A DNA stretch of 43,849 nucleotides from a candidate division WOR-3 bacterium (GTDB taxonomy: Bacteria; Hydrothermota; Tepidihabitantia; SM23-42). Below are positions 31,794 to 40,978 of the stretch, piece by piece (position 1 is the stretch's first letter; each line of letters starts with the position of its first letter). Location of the stretch: positions 1 to 43,849 of the forward strand of contig DRIG01000032.1 in NCBI GenBank assembly GCA_011052815.1, read 5' to 3'. Made by a program: the position numbers and the translations under genes. The notes under the pieces were generated by a model, which was given only the letters and a program-made list of their open reading frames with translations, made no database searches and had not been told where the DNA came from.

Positions 31794-32807
31794 ATGGAAA
31801 AGAAAAAAATAAATCTCGGGATCGTCGGATGCGGAGTCCACTCACAGATCGCCCATATTCCTTTTTTTAAAAAGAACCCGCAGTGTGAGTTGACCGCCAT
31901 CTGCGACTCAGATGTGCGGAAGATCGACCATCTCAGTTCAAAATACAATATACCCCATAGGTATCAGGATTTTCAGGAGATCGTCCAGGATGAAGAGATC
32001 GATGCCCTGATTATCGCCACACCCAATTATCTCCATGCCGCAATGACCATTTCCGCCCTCAAGTACGGCAAAGACGTACTCTGTGAAAGTCCGATGTCGA
32101 TAAATCTCAAGGAGGCGGAAGAGATGATTGACACCGCGGAAAAGACCGGAAAGAAATTGGTCCCGGCGATGAACAACAGGCTGAGACCCGATGTCCAGAT
32201 CATAAAAAAATTCATCAAAGAGGGAGAATTGGGAGATATCTATTACGTCAAGGCTGGCTGGCTCATCGGTTCGAGTGAATGGGTGCTCAAACCATGGCGC
32301 CTTGAGCAACTCAAGAGCGGCGGTGGTGTCTTCCTAAGTCTCGGCAATACGCTTCTTGACATCGCACTCTATCTACTCAAAGATAAAACCGTTTCCACGA
32401 TATTCGCCTCGATGCACAAAAAGGAATCTGAAGCAGAGGTCGAAGACACCGCGATGTGTATAATCAATTTCAAAGACGATACATTGCTCACGATCGAAGT
32501 GGGCTGGTCTCTGATATTTGAACAGGATTTCCTTTACTGTAATATATTCGGAAAAAAAGGAGCGGCGCTGCTCAATCCCCTGCGTATCCAGAAGGAACTT
32601 CACAACGAACTCTTCAATGTAACACCGAGCGTCGCACATAAAAATCCGTATCAGGACTCCTATGAAAAACAGGCGCAAAAATTTCTTGATTTTCTGACAG
32701 GCAGCGGCAAACCACCGATAACCTGCGAAGACGGCCTCACCATTGCAAAGATAATCGAAGCCTTTTACAGATCAGCAAAAGAAAAAAAATTGATCGAGAT
32801 AAAATAA
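31794..32807 (+). CDS. Gfo/Idh/MocA-family protein with altered catalytic motif
   Basis: 337-residue NAD(P)-binding protein of the glucose-fructose oxidoreductase family. The Rossmann start IGIVGCGVHSQIAHIP-like stretch (residues 8-24) and the second C-terminal alpha/beta domain are present. However, the usual E-K-P motif is E98-S99-P100 (LCESPMS), so the conserved Lys is missing, and the second catalytic region reads SLGNTLLDIALYLL, where the usual Asp and His are Ser and Thr. The protein may therefore bind cofactor without standard dehydrogenase activity, or have another reaction. It lies 9 bp upstream of lnt, in a likely operon. Confidence 0.85.
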   Translation: MEKKKINLGIVGCGVHSQIAHIPFFKKNPQCELTAICDSDVRKIDHLSSKYNIPHRYQDFQEIVQDEEIDALIIATPNYLHAAMTISALKYGKDVLCESPMSINLKEAEEMIDTAEKTGKKLVPAMNNRLRPDVQIIKKFIKEGELGDIYYVKAGWLIGSSEWVLKPWRLEQLKSGGGVFLSLGNTLLDIALYLLKDKTVSTIFASMHKKESEAEVEDTAMCIINFKDDTLLTIEVGWSLIFEQDFLYCNIFGKKGAALLNPLRIQKELHNELFNVTPSVAHKNPYQDSYEKQAQKFLDFLTGSGKPPITCEDGLTIAKIIEAFYRSAKEKKLIEIK

Positions 32808-32816
32808 AAAACCTGT

Positions 32817-34301
32817 ATGACGCGAAAATCATTCATCCTCATCGTCATATCCGCTGCCCTGACCTCCCTCTCTTTTCATCCACTCAATCTCTACTTCCTG
32901 CTCTGGTTCAGTCTTGTCCCCCTCTTATGGGCGATTGAAGAGATGGACCCATCTTCTGTCTTCAAGTCCGGCGTACTATTCGGAACCGTCTTTTCCCTCC
33001 TGTCATTATTCTGGATCGTCTTCCTCCAGATCGAAACGACGATAAAATTGATTATGCTCTTCGGCCTGCTCCTCCTGTTTCTCTATTACGGTCTTTATTA
33101 CGGAACCGGACTGCTCATTGCAAAAAGAATCGGTATATGGTTCCTTCCATTTATTCTCACCGGTCTGGAATTCATCCGCAGCATCGGCGAACTGGGATTT
33201 CCCTGGCTGGTGTTCGGATATTCTCAGGCGCGTTATCCCGTAATCATCCAGCAGGCCTCGATATTCGGGGTATACGGCGTATCTTTCTGGTTGATCCTGG
33301 TGAATGTCGCCCTGTTCAAATTGACCGAATTAAAACGAATCAAAAATCTCGTCATCCTGCTTCTTGTTTTTTCCATTCCCTTAATATACGGCGCACTGAG
33401 AATAAAAGAACCCGTAGGTAAAACCATGCTGGTCGGAGTAATCCAACCCGATATCGATCCCAATCTGAAATTCACGAAGGCGATGCGTGATGAAACCTTT
33501 GAACGCCTCATCTCTCTATCCGAAACCGCGAATCAATACAGTAAAAAAAAATTCGGTGAGAACCTTGATTTGATTATCTGGCCCGAGACGGCTGTACCGG
33601 TATTCATAACCTTTCCCGGCAAATATCAAAATCTTATCTTCAGTTTTGTAGACAGAACAAAAACACCCCTCCTGACCGGAACACCGATATATGAATCAAA
33701 AGAACACAGTATATACAACGGTGCGATTCTCATTGAGCCGGACAAGGGAATCACACAGCAGTACAGAAAGATGCACCTTGTCCCGTTCGGAGAACATATC
33801 CCTTTTGACCAACAACTCACCTTTTTGAAAAAGATCGACGTCGGCGGGGGAAAATATACACCCGGTACTCTTTATACCGTCTTTGAACTTGATAAGACGA
33901 AATTTTCCTGCCTTATCTGTTTTGAATCGATCTTTCCCGAACTCTCCAGAAGGTTTGTCAAAGACGGCGCCGAACTGCTGGTGAACATCACCAATGACGG
34001 CTGGTTCGGCAGGATCTCCGGACCGCAACAGCATAATGACATGGCGATCCTGAGAACCGTTGAGAACGGCAAACCCCTCGCCCGCAGCAGTAATACCGGC
34101 ATATCGATGATCGTAAACAAGTACGGAATGGTCCTGCAACAAACCCCTCTTTTCACCCGGGCCGTTCTCGTGGAAAAAATCGTCTTTGACAAAGAAAGGA
34201 CAGTGTACAATATCCTCGGCGACATCCTGCCCGCGGTTTCACTCATTTTAACCACCGTGCTCCTCGGATTCTGGTTTTTCAACCGGATGCGCGGTTCTTA
34301 A
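32817..34301 (+). CDS. lnt: Apolipoprotein N-acyltransferase
   Basis: Inner-membrane enzyme that adds the third acyl chain to lipoproteins before Lol transport. The 494 residues contain several N-terminal membrane segments (about 5-195), a nitrilase-like periplasmic domain (about 210-465) and a last membrane segment (about 468-488). The catalytic triad is visible: Glu in IIWPETAVPVF, Lys in YRKMHLVPFGEHIPF, and Cys in CLICFESIFPEL. WFGRISGPQQHNDMAILRTVENGKPLARSSNTG is the typical late region. Functionally it matches the LolCD exporter at the left end. It has no ribosome site of its own and follows the oxidoreductase closely. Confidence 0.94.
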   Translation: MTRKSFILIVISAALTSLSFHPLNLYFLLWFSLVPLLWAIEEMDPSSVFKSGVLFGTVFSLLSLFWIVFLQIETTIKLIMLFGLLLLFLYYGLYYGTGLLIAKRIGIWFLPFILTGLEFIRSIGELGFPWLVFGYSQARYPVIIQQASIFGVYGVSFWLILVNVALFKLTELKRIKNLVILLLVFSIPLIYGALRIKEPVGKTMLVGVIQPDIDPNLKFTKAMRDETFERLISLSETANQYSKKKFGENLDLIIWPETAVPVFITFPGKYQNLIFSFVDRTKTPLLTGTPIYESKEHSIYNGAILIEPDKGITQQYRKMHLVPFGEHIPFDQQLTFLKKIDVGGGKYTPGTLYTVFELDKTKFSCLICFESIFPELSRRFVKDGAELLVNITNDGWFGRISGPQQHNDMAILRTVENGKPLARSSNTGISMIVNKYGMVLQQTPLFTRAVLVEKIVFDKERTVYNILGDILPAVSLILTTVLLGFWFFNRMRGS

Positions 34302-34340
34302 TCTTTCTCTCTACCTGTTCCGTTCCTTTCTCCTTGACTG

Positions 34341-34368
34341 TTGACATTATTTTTTCCTGCAATATAAT
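34341..34368 (+). promoter_or_regulatory. GAF3-GGDEF paralogue 2 promoter, leaderless type
   Basis: Perfect consensus TTGACA (34341-34346), 16-bp spacer, TATAAT (34363-34368), 5 bp, ATG at 34374. No ribosome-binding site. A second TTGACT lies seven bases upstream of the -35. Confidence 0.82.
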
Positions 34369-34373
34369 TATAT

Positions 34374-36383
34374 ATGTCCGAAGGTAAATTGTACAAAAGT
34401 CTGGCGGCGATCACCGGTTCCCTGCTGGAACAGAGAGGACTCGACAGTGTTTTTGACGCGATAACAAAACATGCATGTTCATTTTTCAATGCCTCGGCGT
34501 CATCAATAATGCTCTTCGACGAAAACAACGAATACCTGACGATCGCCCGCTCATACAATTTATCTCCGGAATATTTGAAGGTCGTAAAAGTATACAAAGA
34601 TCAGGAGGTCGCCGGAAAAGTATGTCAATCAAAAAAACCAAGGTTCATAAAAGATGTAATCAAGCTGTTTAAAGACATCGGTGATGATTTCACAGTAGAG
34701 TGGGCATCAAAAGAAGGACTGGCGTCCCTTGTCTGCGCTCCCCTGCTCCTTAAAGATGAACCGATCGGCTGCCTCAACATCTATTACCGGCAGATGCAGG
34801 AGACCTTCGAACAGGAGAACGCCCTGGATTTTTTCACCAGAATGGCAGCCCTGTCGATTGAATATTCAAAACTGATCCAGCAGACCGAGGAGAAAACGAA
34901 GATCCTCACCATACTTGAAGAAGTGGGGCTCGTCCTTACTTCTTCTTTTGACATCAACGAAATAATGGTCGTATTCCTGCCCACAGCGGTATTGATCACA
35001 AAAACCGATGCCGGAAGTCTGCTTCTCATCGACGAAACCAAAAGGACGGCTGTCGATCTCTTCAAATACAAAAAAGGAACCGACATACCGAGAAGGTACA
35101 AACCGACCACCCATCTCGTCGATGGAATTTCCGCTGAAATAATGAGAACGAAGAAACCCGTAATCATTCCCGATTTACGAAGCTATGAGAGATCACACAA
35201 CATGGAAAACAATGAAAAAGAACGGGCGGCGACCGCCGGGATACCCCTTATCGCAAGAGGTAAGATGATCGGAATTCTATATGTTGATTCTTTTAAACCG
35301 AGAAATTTCACCAAGAGCGAGATCGATTACCTCACGATTTTGTGCAGCCAGGCGGCGATCGCCCTCGACAATACCCGGTTGTATAAAAAGATAAGCCGTG
35401 AGGCGAAGGAGATGTCTCTCTTATACGAAATAAGTCAGACTTTCATCTCAACATTAAATTTTGACCAACTGTTGAAAAATATCCTGCAGCGCTTGAAAGA
35501 AACATTCGGCTACCTGAATCTTGCAATCATGCTGGTGGATGAAGAGAAACAGGAGTTGTATCCGCGGTCGTATATCAATTATCCGGAACATATAAAATCA
35601 CTCCGTTTCCGGATAGGAAAAGACGGAATAACCGGCCATGTCGCTGCCACAAAAAAGATCTATTACGCTCCTGATGTCAGTAAAGATCCCTTTTATAGGG
35701 CCGGCGTGGAAGAGGCGAAGAGTGAAGTATGTTTTCCGCTGATGCTCGGCGAGCAGCTCATCGGAGTGCTCGATGTAGAAAGCCCTGAAATCAACGGTTT
35801 CACAAAAGAAGACATAAATATGCTTGCCGGTTTAAGCGCCCAGATTGCGATTGCGCTCGACAACTCGCGACTCTATGAAGAAGCAAGAAAATTATCACAG
35901 ACAGACCCTCTGACCAATCTTCCCAACAGAAGAAGTTTTGATATGTTCATCGATGCCGAGATCCGTAGGTCGGTGCGGTACCACCGTCCTTTCTCGATAT
36001 TGATGATTGACTACGATGATTTTAAATATTATAATGACACATTCGGCCATCCGGCCGGAGATAAAATTTTAAAGAAATTCAGTCAACTGATGAAGGAAAT
36101 AATACGGGATGTCGACTTCCTCGGCAGGTACGGCGGAGACGAATTCATCGCAGTCCTGCCGGAAACCGACAGTACCTTTGCTCTGGAAGTCGCCGAACGT
36201 ATGCGTAGAAAAATCGAGATGCAGAATATCGAACCCCGGGTGACATTGAGCATCGGAATCGCGACATTTCCTTCAGACAGTAATGAAAAAGATACTTTAA
36301 TAAAACTCGCAGACCAGGCATGTTATGAAGCAAAACAATTAGGAGGCAACTGCGTCAATTTTGCCTCAAAGAGAAAGGAGTGA
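34374..36383 (+). CDS. Diguanylate cyclase with three GAF domains (GAF3-GGDEF), paralogue 2
   Basis: 669-residue soluble c-di-GMP synthase with GAF domains at about 10-165, 175-335 and 350-500 and a GGDEF domain (about 505-665). The catalytic motif is canonical GGDEF at 587-591, and the feedback I-site RDVD lies at 578-581. The third GAF and cyclase domain closely resemble paralogue 1 (GHVAATKKIYYAPDVSKDPF). The gene ends 3 bp before the start of the gingipain-like peptidase, with which it must share a transcript, so c-di-GMP synthesis and a secreted peptidase are co-expressed. Confidence 0.9.
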   Translation: MSEGKLYKSLAAITGSLLEQRGLDSVFDAITKHACSFFNASASSIMLFDENNEYLTIARSYNLSPEYLKVVKVYKDQEVAGKVCQSKKPRFIKDVIKLFKDIGDDFTVEWASKEGLASLVCAPLLLKDEPIGCLNIYYRQMQETFEQENALDFFTRMAALSIEYSKLIQQTEEKTKILTILEEVGLVLTSSFDINEIMVVFLPTAVLITKTDAGSLLLIDETKRTAVDLFKYKKGTDIPRRYKPTTHLVDGISAEIMRTKKPVIIPDLRSYERSHNMENNEKERAATAGIPLIARGKMIGILYVDSFKPRNFTKSEIDYLTILCSQAAIALDNTRLYKKISREAKEMSLLYEISQTFISTLNFDQLLKNILQRLKETFGYLNLAIMLVDEEKQELYPRSYINYPEHIKSLRFRIGKDGITGHVAATKKIYYAPDVSKDPFYRAGVEEAKSEVCFPLMLGEQLIGVLDVESPEINGFTKEDINMLAGLSAQIAIALDNSRLYEEARKLSQTDPLTNLPNRRSFDMFIDAEIRRSVRYHRPFSILMIDYDDFKYYNDTFGHPAGDKILKKFSQLMKEIIRDVDFLGRYGGDEFIAVLPETDSTFALEVAERMRRKIEMQNIEPRVTLSIGIATFPSDSNEKDTLIKLADQACYEAKQLGGNCVNFASKRKE

Positions 36384-36386
36384 AAA

Positions 36387-39300
36387 ATGTTGTCTATCTT
36401 AATTCTGTTCATAACGATGAACAGCCGAATCATTCAAAATGTGCAATTTGAATTGGACGACTTCACGGCAGAACAGAGAGGACAATACACTAAATTAAGG
36501 ATGGTTGGTTGTGAACTGACTGATGAAATCGGTGCACCTGAGCTGCCGGTGAAATCTATAAAACTCGCCCTTCCCCATGGTGCGGAAATCACCGACATCA
36601 AAATTCTGTCAACCGATTTTCAGAGATTGCCGCAGAAGTCTCCGGTCTCGTATGTACATAAACCGGTGATTCTTTCTCAGAAGGAACTCAAGACATTTAC
36701 TGAACCGAATACCACCATATACGAATCCGATAAGCCCTATCCGGAAAATATCATTGAATATAAAGGAACCGGGGTCTACGACAACCAACAAATCTGTGAA
36801 CTGCTGATCCATCCTGTCCAGTATCTGCCTTCCTCACAAGAATTGATTTTCTATAACCGCATAGAATTCGCTGTCGACTACAAAGGCGGTGTAAAAAGAC
36901 CGGCAGGCGGCGGATATATCACAAAGATCGTTCTCAACCCCGAGGATGTCATAAAAACCGACAACGGTTCTTACCGGGAATATCTTGAATATCTCATCAT
37001 CTCAAATCCACCCCTTGACACCGTATTTCAACGGCTGGCGGACTGGAAGACAAAAAAGGGTATATTGACAAAAATCAGGACCGTGGACTGGATTATCTCC
37101 CATTACTCGGGTGAAGATAATGCCGCCCGTATCAGAAATTATCTCAAATCCCTTGCAGACTCAAACACCACCTATGTCCTTCTTGGTGGAGACACCGACA
37201 TCATCCCCTGCCGTTTCGCCTACGCAATGAGTTGCAGTGCAGGTTTCTGGCCCGGCCGGGAAGATACAATGCCGTGCGACCTCTATTACGCCGACCTTCA
37301 GGGAACATGGGACCTGGACGGTGACGGCAGCTATGGTGAGATCGAGGACAGTATCGACCTCTATCCCGACCTTATTGTAGGAAGGGCACCGGTAAACACC
37401 GTATCCGAAGCCCAGAAGTTCGTTGAAAAAGTTCTGCTCTACGAAAAGAATCCCGACCTCAATTATCTGACCAATGCGATCTTCGCCGCCGATGTCTTGT
37501 GGTCCAATCCATATACTGACCAGGGAATACACAAGAATAAAATCGACGCTGAATCTTTCCCACCGTATTTCAACATCACGAAATTATACTACAGTCAGGG
37601 AAATCTTTCTCCGAATTCAGTAAAGAACGCCCTGCGCCAGGGACAGGGGCTCTTCAATCATGACGGCCACGGCTGGATCGACGTGATGGGCGCCGGCACA
37701 GGATACCTGCATAACATCGACTTCGACACCCTGACGAACGAACCGATGTACGGTATCGCCGTCTCTATCGGATGCTGGACCACTGCATTCGACTTTGATG
37801 CGATTGCGGAATCGTTTGTCAACAGCCCACACGGCGGCGGCGTGGCGTTCATCGGAAATTCAAGCTACGGCTGGGGTTCTCCCGGCAACCCGGGATTCGG
37901 CTACTCCGACAGATTCGACAGCCGGATTTTCTATTCACTGCTTGTCGAAGATAACTTCCATCTCGGCTCGGCATTGAGCCAGGCGAAAATCCACTTCATT
38001 CCTTATTCACGAGAAAAGAACGTATACCGCTGGCACCAATACCAGCTCAACCTTCTCGGCGACCCGGAGATGTGTGTCTGGACCGACACCCCGGAATCAC
38101 TCTCGGTCTCTTATCCGCAGTCAATACCCATTGGAAACAGTCGGATATTAATCAGTGTGCGTAACAAAAACAACGGAGCTCCTGTAAAGAACGCCCTGGT
38201 CTGTTTGATGAAAAACAATGAATCGTACGCATCAGGATATACAGATACAGACGGTACGATCTTCCTCGACGCCGGTGCCGCAACCTCAGGAAATTTCGAC
38301 CTGACCGTCACCGCACACAACTATCTGCCTGTGGAAGAAACCATCCCGGTGATAAACGGCTCTTATGTGAACTACCTCGGCTGGTCACTGAACGACGCAT
38401 CAGGGAATAACGACGGAATAGCAAACCCCGGTGAAGAGATCTATATCGATGTCGCGATAAAGAATACCGGCAACGCCGTCGCTAACAATGTTTCCCTTAT
38501 ACTCCACTCCCAGGACTCGATGATCGTGGTTCAGGACAGCACCCAGAGCGCAGGCTCGCTCAATCCCGGTGATTCCGTGTATATCAATAATGCATTCAGA
38601 GTCACCGTCGGTTGGGCGACGAACGGTTATGGAATCGATTTCAACCTGGAGATCACCGACGCTTCAAGAACCGTCAACTATCATCCGGTAATGTTGGTGG
38701 GTACACCGGTATTCGGTTTCGGTGAAATGAGCGTGGCTGAACCGCCGACAATGCCCGGAGATACGGAATCCGTATATCTGCAGATAGAAAATAGAGGATT
38801 CGGTTATGCCCATACACCTATCGTCACTCTCAACACAAGCGATCCCTATATTACACTCCTCTCGGACAGCCTCATGCCTGCCGACATCCCGCCGGAATCA
38901 TCCCTTACCGTCGGTCCTTTCACAGTACATGTACTGTCAGGCTGTCCTCCAGGCCACCACCCTCTCCTCACCTTCACCATTGTCTCGGAAAGCTGCAGTT
39001 ACACCGCGGACAAAACCCTCATCGTCGGCGAAACTGGTTTCTCTGATGATATGGAATCAGGCACCGGTCAATGGACCACGTCGGGAACCAATAACCTCTG
39101 GCATTTAACCACGTACCGTTCATTCTCACCCACCCATTCATGGTATTGCGGCGACAGCATCACTCATCACTATACCAATAATATGGACTGTTTCATCCAG
39201 ACCACACCGTTTATGCTGGGTGAAAATTCAATCCTGAAATTCTACCGCTGGTTCAGTGTTCCCCTGTATGGAAGCGACGGTATCTATGTCATAATCATCG

Positions 39301-39818
39301 GAAATGGATTCAGAGACACCCTTGATTTCATCGGAACAGGCGGTGCTCTGTCAGGACGTGGTATCCAGAGTGAATGGTTTGAAGAGAAATACTCGCTTGC
39401 GGATTACCCGGCAGGCGACACTATTCAGGTCAGACTTTCATTCGTCAGTGACGGCGACGGAGATGTAGGCGAAGGTTTTTATATCGACAACTTCAATGTG
39501 GAAAACATCACAATGATTGAAGAACATACCGATACCGAACCCACCCCGCTTCTGTTTATGGTTCTTCCGAATCCCTTCACCAGAAAGATCGACATCCGAT
39601 TCGGCAATACCCAGAACAATCCGATTACGACATTGAGGATCTACGACGTAAGCGGTAGATTGATAAAACAGTTCACGGTGGAATCCCTGAAAGACGTCCA
39701 GACGGTCACCTGGAATGGAACCGATAATACAGGTAAAAAGATGCCGGCCGGCATATACTTCATCCAGGTAATGTCTGAGAATACAACGATTACCAGAAAA
39801 GCGATAATGCTGAGGTGA
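36387..39818 (+). CDS. Secreted gingipain-like C25 cysteine peptidase with type IX sorting domain
   Basis: 1143-residue exported peptidase. A short hydrophobic N terminus (MLSILILFI) precedes a gingipain-type propeptide region (about 15-200; APELPVKSIKLALPHGAEI). The peptidase C25 domain spans about 205-575 with the likely catalytic His428 in FNHDGHGWIDVMG and Cys463 in SIGCWTTAFDF, a His-Cys spacing of 35 close to that of gingipains. Calcium-like DLDGDGSYGEIED lies near 310. Downstream are Ig-like/CARDB-like beta domains (about 575-860), a MAM-like or jelly-roll domain (about 875-1045), and a C-terminal sorting domain (RIYDVSGRLIKQF, AGIYFIQVMSENTTITRKAIMLR). GAAAGGAG precedes the ATG. Confidence 0.88.
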   Translation: MLSILILFITMNSRIIQNVQFELDDFTAEQRGQYTKLRMVGCELTDEIGAPELPVKSIKLALPHGAEITDIKILSTDFQRLPQKSPVSYVHKPVILSQKELKTFTEPNTTIYESDKPYPENIIEYKGTGVYDNQQICELLIHPVQYLPSSQELIFYNRIEFAVDYKGGVKRPAGGGYITKIVLNPEDVIKTDNGSYREYLEYLIISNPPLDTVFQRLADWKTKKGILTKIRTVDWIISHYSGEDNAARIRNYLKSLADSNTTYVLLGGDTDIIPCRFAYAMSCSAGFWPGREDTMPCDLYYADLQGTWDLDGDGSYGEIEDSIDLYPDLIVGRAPVNTVSEAQKFVEKVLLYEKNPDLNYLTNAIFAADVLWSNPYTDQGIHKNKIDAESFPPYFNITKLYYSQGNLSPNSVKNALRQGQGLFNHDGHGWIDVMGAGTGYLHNIDFDTLTNEPMYGIAVSIGCWTTAFDFDAIAESFVNSPHGGGVAFIGNSSYGWGSPGNPGFGYSDRFDSRIFYSLLVEDNFHLGSALSQAKIHFIPYSREKNVYRWHQYQLNLLGDPEMCVWTDTPESLSVSYPQSIPIGNSRILISVRNKNNGAPVKNALVCLMKNNESYASGYTDTDGTIFLDAGAATSGNFDLTVTAHNYLPVEETIPVINGSYVNYLGWSLNDASGNNDGIANPGEEIYIDVAIKNTGNAVANNVSLILHSQDSMIVVQDSTQSAGSLNPGDSVYINNAFRVTVGWATNGYGIDFNLEITDASRTVNYHPVMLVGTPVFGFGEMSVAEPPTMPGDTESVYLQIENRGFGYAHTPIVTLNTSDPYITLLSDSLMPADIPPESSLTVGPFTVHVLSGCPPGHHPLLTFTIVSESCSYTADKTLIVGETGFSDDMESGTGQWTTSGTNNLWHLTTYRSFSPTHSWYCGDSITHHYTNNMDCFIQTTPFMLGENSILKFYRWFSVPLYGSDGIYVIIIGNGFRDTLDFIGTGGALSGRGIQSEWFEEKYSLADYPAGDTIQVRLSFVSDGDGDVGEGFYIDNFNVENITMIEEHTDTEPTPLLFMVLPNPFTRKIDIRFGNTQNNPITTLRIYDVSGRLIKQFTVESLKDVQTVTWNGTDNTGKKMPAGIYFIQVMSENTTITRKAIMLR

Positions 39819-39906
39819 TAACACGGGAATAACATAACTAAGATATAATCATCGATTCGGGAAGTTCAATTCCCTGCTCTTAGACGATCAAAAGAAAGGA
39901 GAAGTC

Positions 39907-40878
39907 ATGCATTATCGAACCGTTTTTTCAACCATTGTCTGTCTGTACTTTATACTCTTCACAACGCCGTTGATGTACGGCGAAGACAAGATAACCGACG
40001 ACGATTACATCATATTTTCAGTGCAGAAGAACAGAGTGGTGGATCTCGAAGAGATAGTGACCACGATGAAAAATTATGACGTGCTTTTTTTCGGTGAGGA
40101 ACATAATGACCCGGTTGCACATTATCTTGAAGAACTCCTTTTGAAAAAGCTCTATGCCAGATATCCAAACCTGATCGTCCTGTCACTGGAAATGTTTGAA
40201 CGTGATGTCCAGCTCGTCCTCGATGAATACCTGAGCGGCATGATTACGGAAAAACATTTCAGAAAAGACGCCAGGGTATGGACGAATTACAAGGATTATC
40301 GCCCTTTGATCGAATTCGCCCGGATGAATGATATCCCGGTGATCGCCGCCAATGCACCCTACCGTTACTCCAATATCGCGAGCACCAAGGGGCAGCAAGC
40401 CCTTGAATCGTTGTCTGATGCGGCTAAATCATTCATCGCACCCCTGCCCTATGATACCGCAACCGGAGCATATTACCAGAAACTGCTCAGCGTCAAAAAG
40501 AATATGCCGTTCTCTCTTCCGAAAAAAACACCTGCGGATGCGGACACATTGAAGAAGATGAAAATGCCGGTGATCTCCATGCCGGAATTCAAAATAAACC
40601 AGGGACAATCACTATGGGATGCAACGATGGCACACTCGCTCGTCCGGTTCTCAAACAAAAATACGAATAAAAAAATAATGCATATCAACGGAAGATTCCA
40701 CAGCGACGAGTACTTTGGTGTTGTTCAACAATTGAAGAAGTATGCGCCCGATATAAGACCCCTGGTCGTCTCGACTTTTTCTGACAGCGCTTTTCCTGAA
40801 GTCGACTTCAACAGTTATAAGAATATCGCTGATTTCATAATTATAACCGACCCGTCTGTTGAGAGAACATTTGAATAA
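39907..40878 (+). CDS. ChaN-like haem-binding/EreA-fold exported protein (DUF399)
   Basis: 323 residues with an N-terminal signal peptide (RTVFSTIVCLYFILFTTPLMYG). The ChaN/DUF399 pattern is clear: VLFFGEEHNDPVAHYLEELLL, LSLEMFERDVQLVLDEYLSG, PVIAANAPYRY, and the C-terminal HINGRFHSDEYFGVVQQLK. ChaN of Campylobacter is an iron-regulated haem-binding lipoprotein, and here the Cys for lipidation is not clearly placed. Role in haem or iron handling is inferred from the family. AAAGGAGAAG lies before the ATG. A possible -10 TATAAT (39844-39849) lacks a good -35, and a 5-bp hairpin GGGAAGTTCAATTCCC (39859-39874) stands in the leader. Confidence 0.85.
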   Translation: MHYRTVFSTIVCLYFILFTTPLMYGEDKITDDDYIIFSVQKNRVVDLEEIVTTMKNYDVLFFGEEHNDPVAHYLEELLLKKLYARYPNLIVLSLEMFERDVQLVLDEYLSGMITEKHFRKDARVWTNYKDYRPLIEFARMNDIPVIAANAPYRYSNIASTKGQQALESLSDAAKSFIAPLPYDTATGAYYQKLLSVKKNMPFSLPKKTPADADTLKKMKMPVISMPEFKINQGQSLWDATMAHSLVRFSNKNTNKKIMHINGRFHSDEYFGVVQQLKKYAPDIRPLVVSTFSDSAFPEVDFNSYKNIADFIIITDPSVERTFE

Positions 40879-40978
40879 TTCGAAAGGAAAAAATTTTTAA
40901 TGCGGTAAATACAAAGAGACACCGATGCCTGCGCACCGGCGCCCAAAGCAACAAAATTTCTGGAATTACCGGTTTTTA

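Noticed and set aside
39859-39874. GGGAAGTTCAATTCCC looks like a tRNA T-arm before the ChaN-like gene.
   Set aside because: The stem and loop sizes do not fit a T-arm, and no anticodon arm, D-arm or acceptor stem surrounds it on either strand; it is at most a small leader hairpin.
40879-40978. GC-rich segment between the convergent ChaN-like and regulator genes as a terminator.
   Set aside because: Short complementary stretches such as CCGATGCC and GCGCACCGG do not form a stable stem followed by a T-run.
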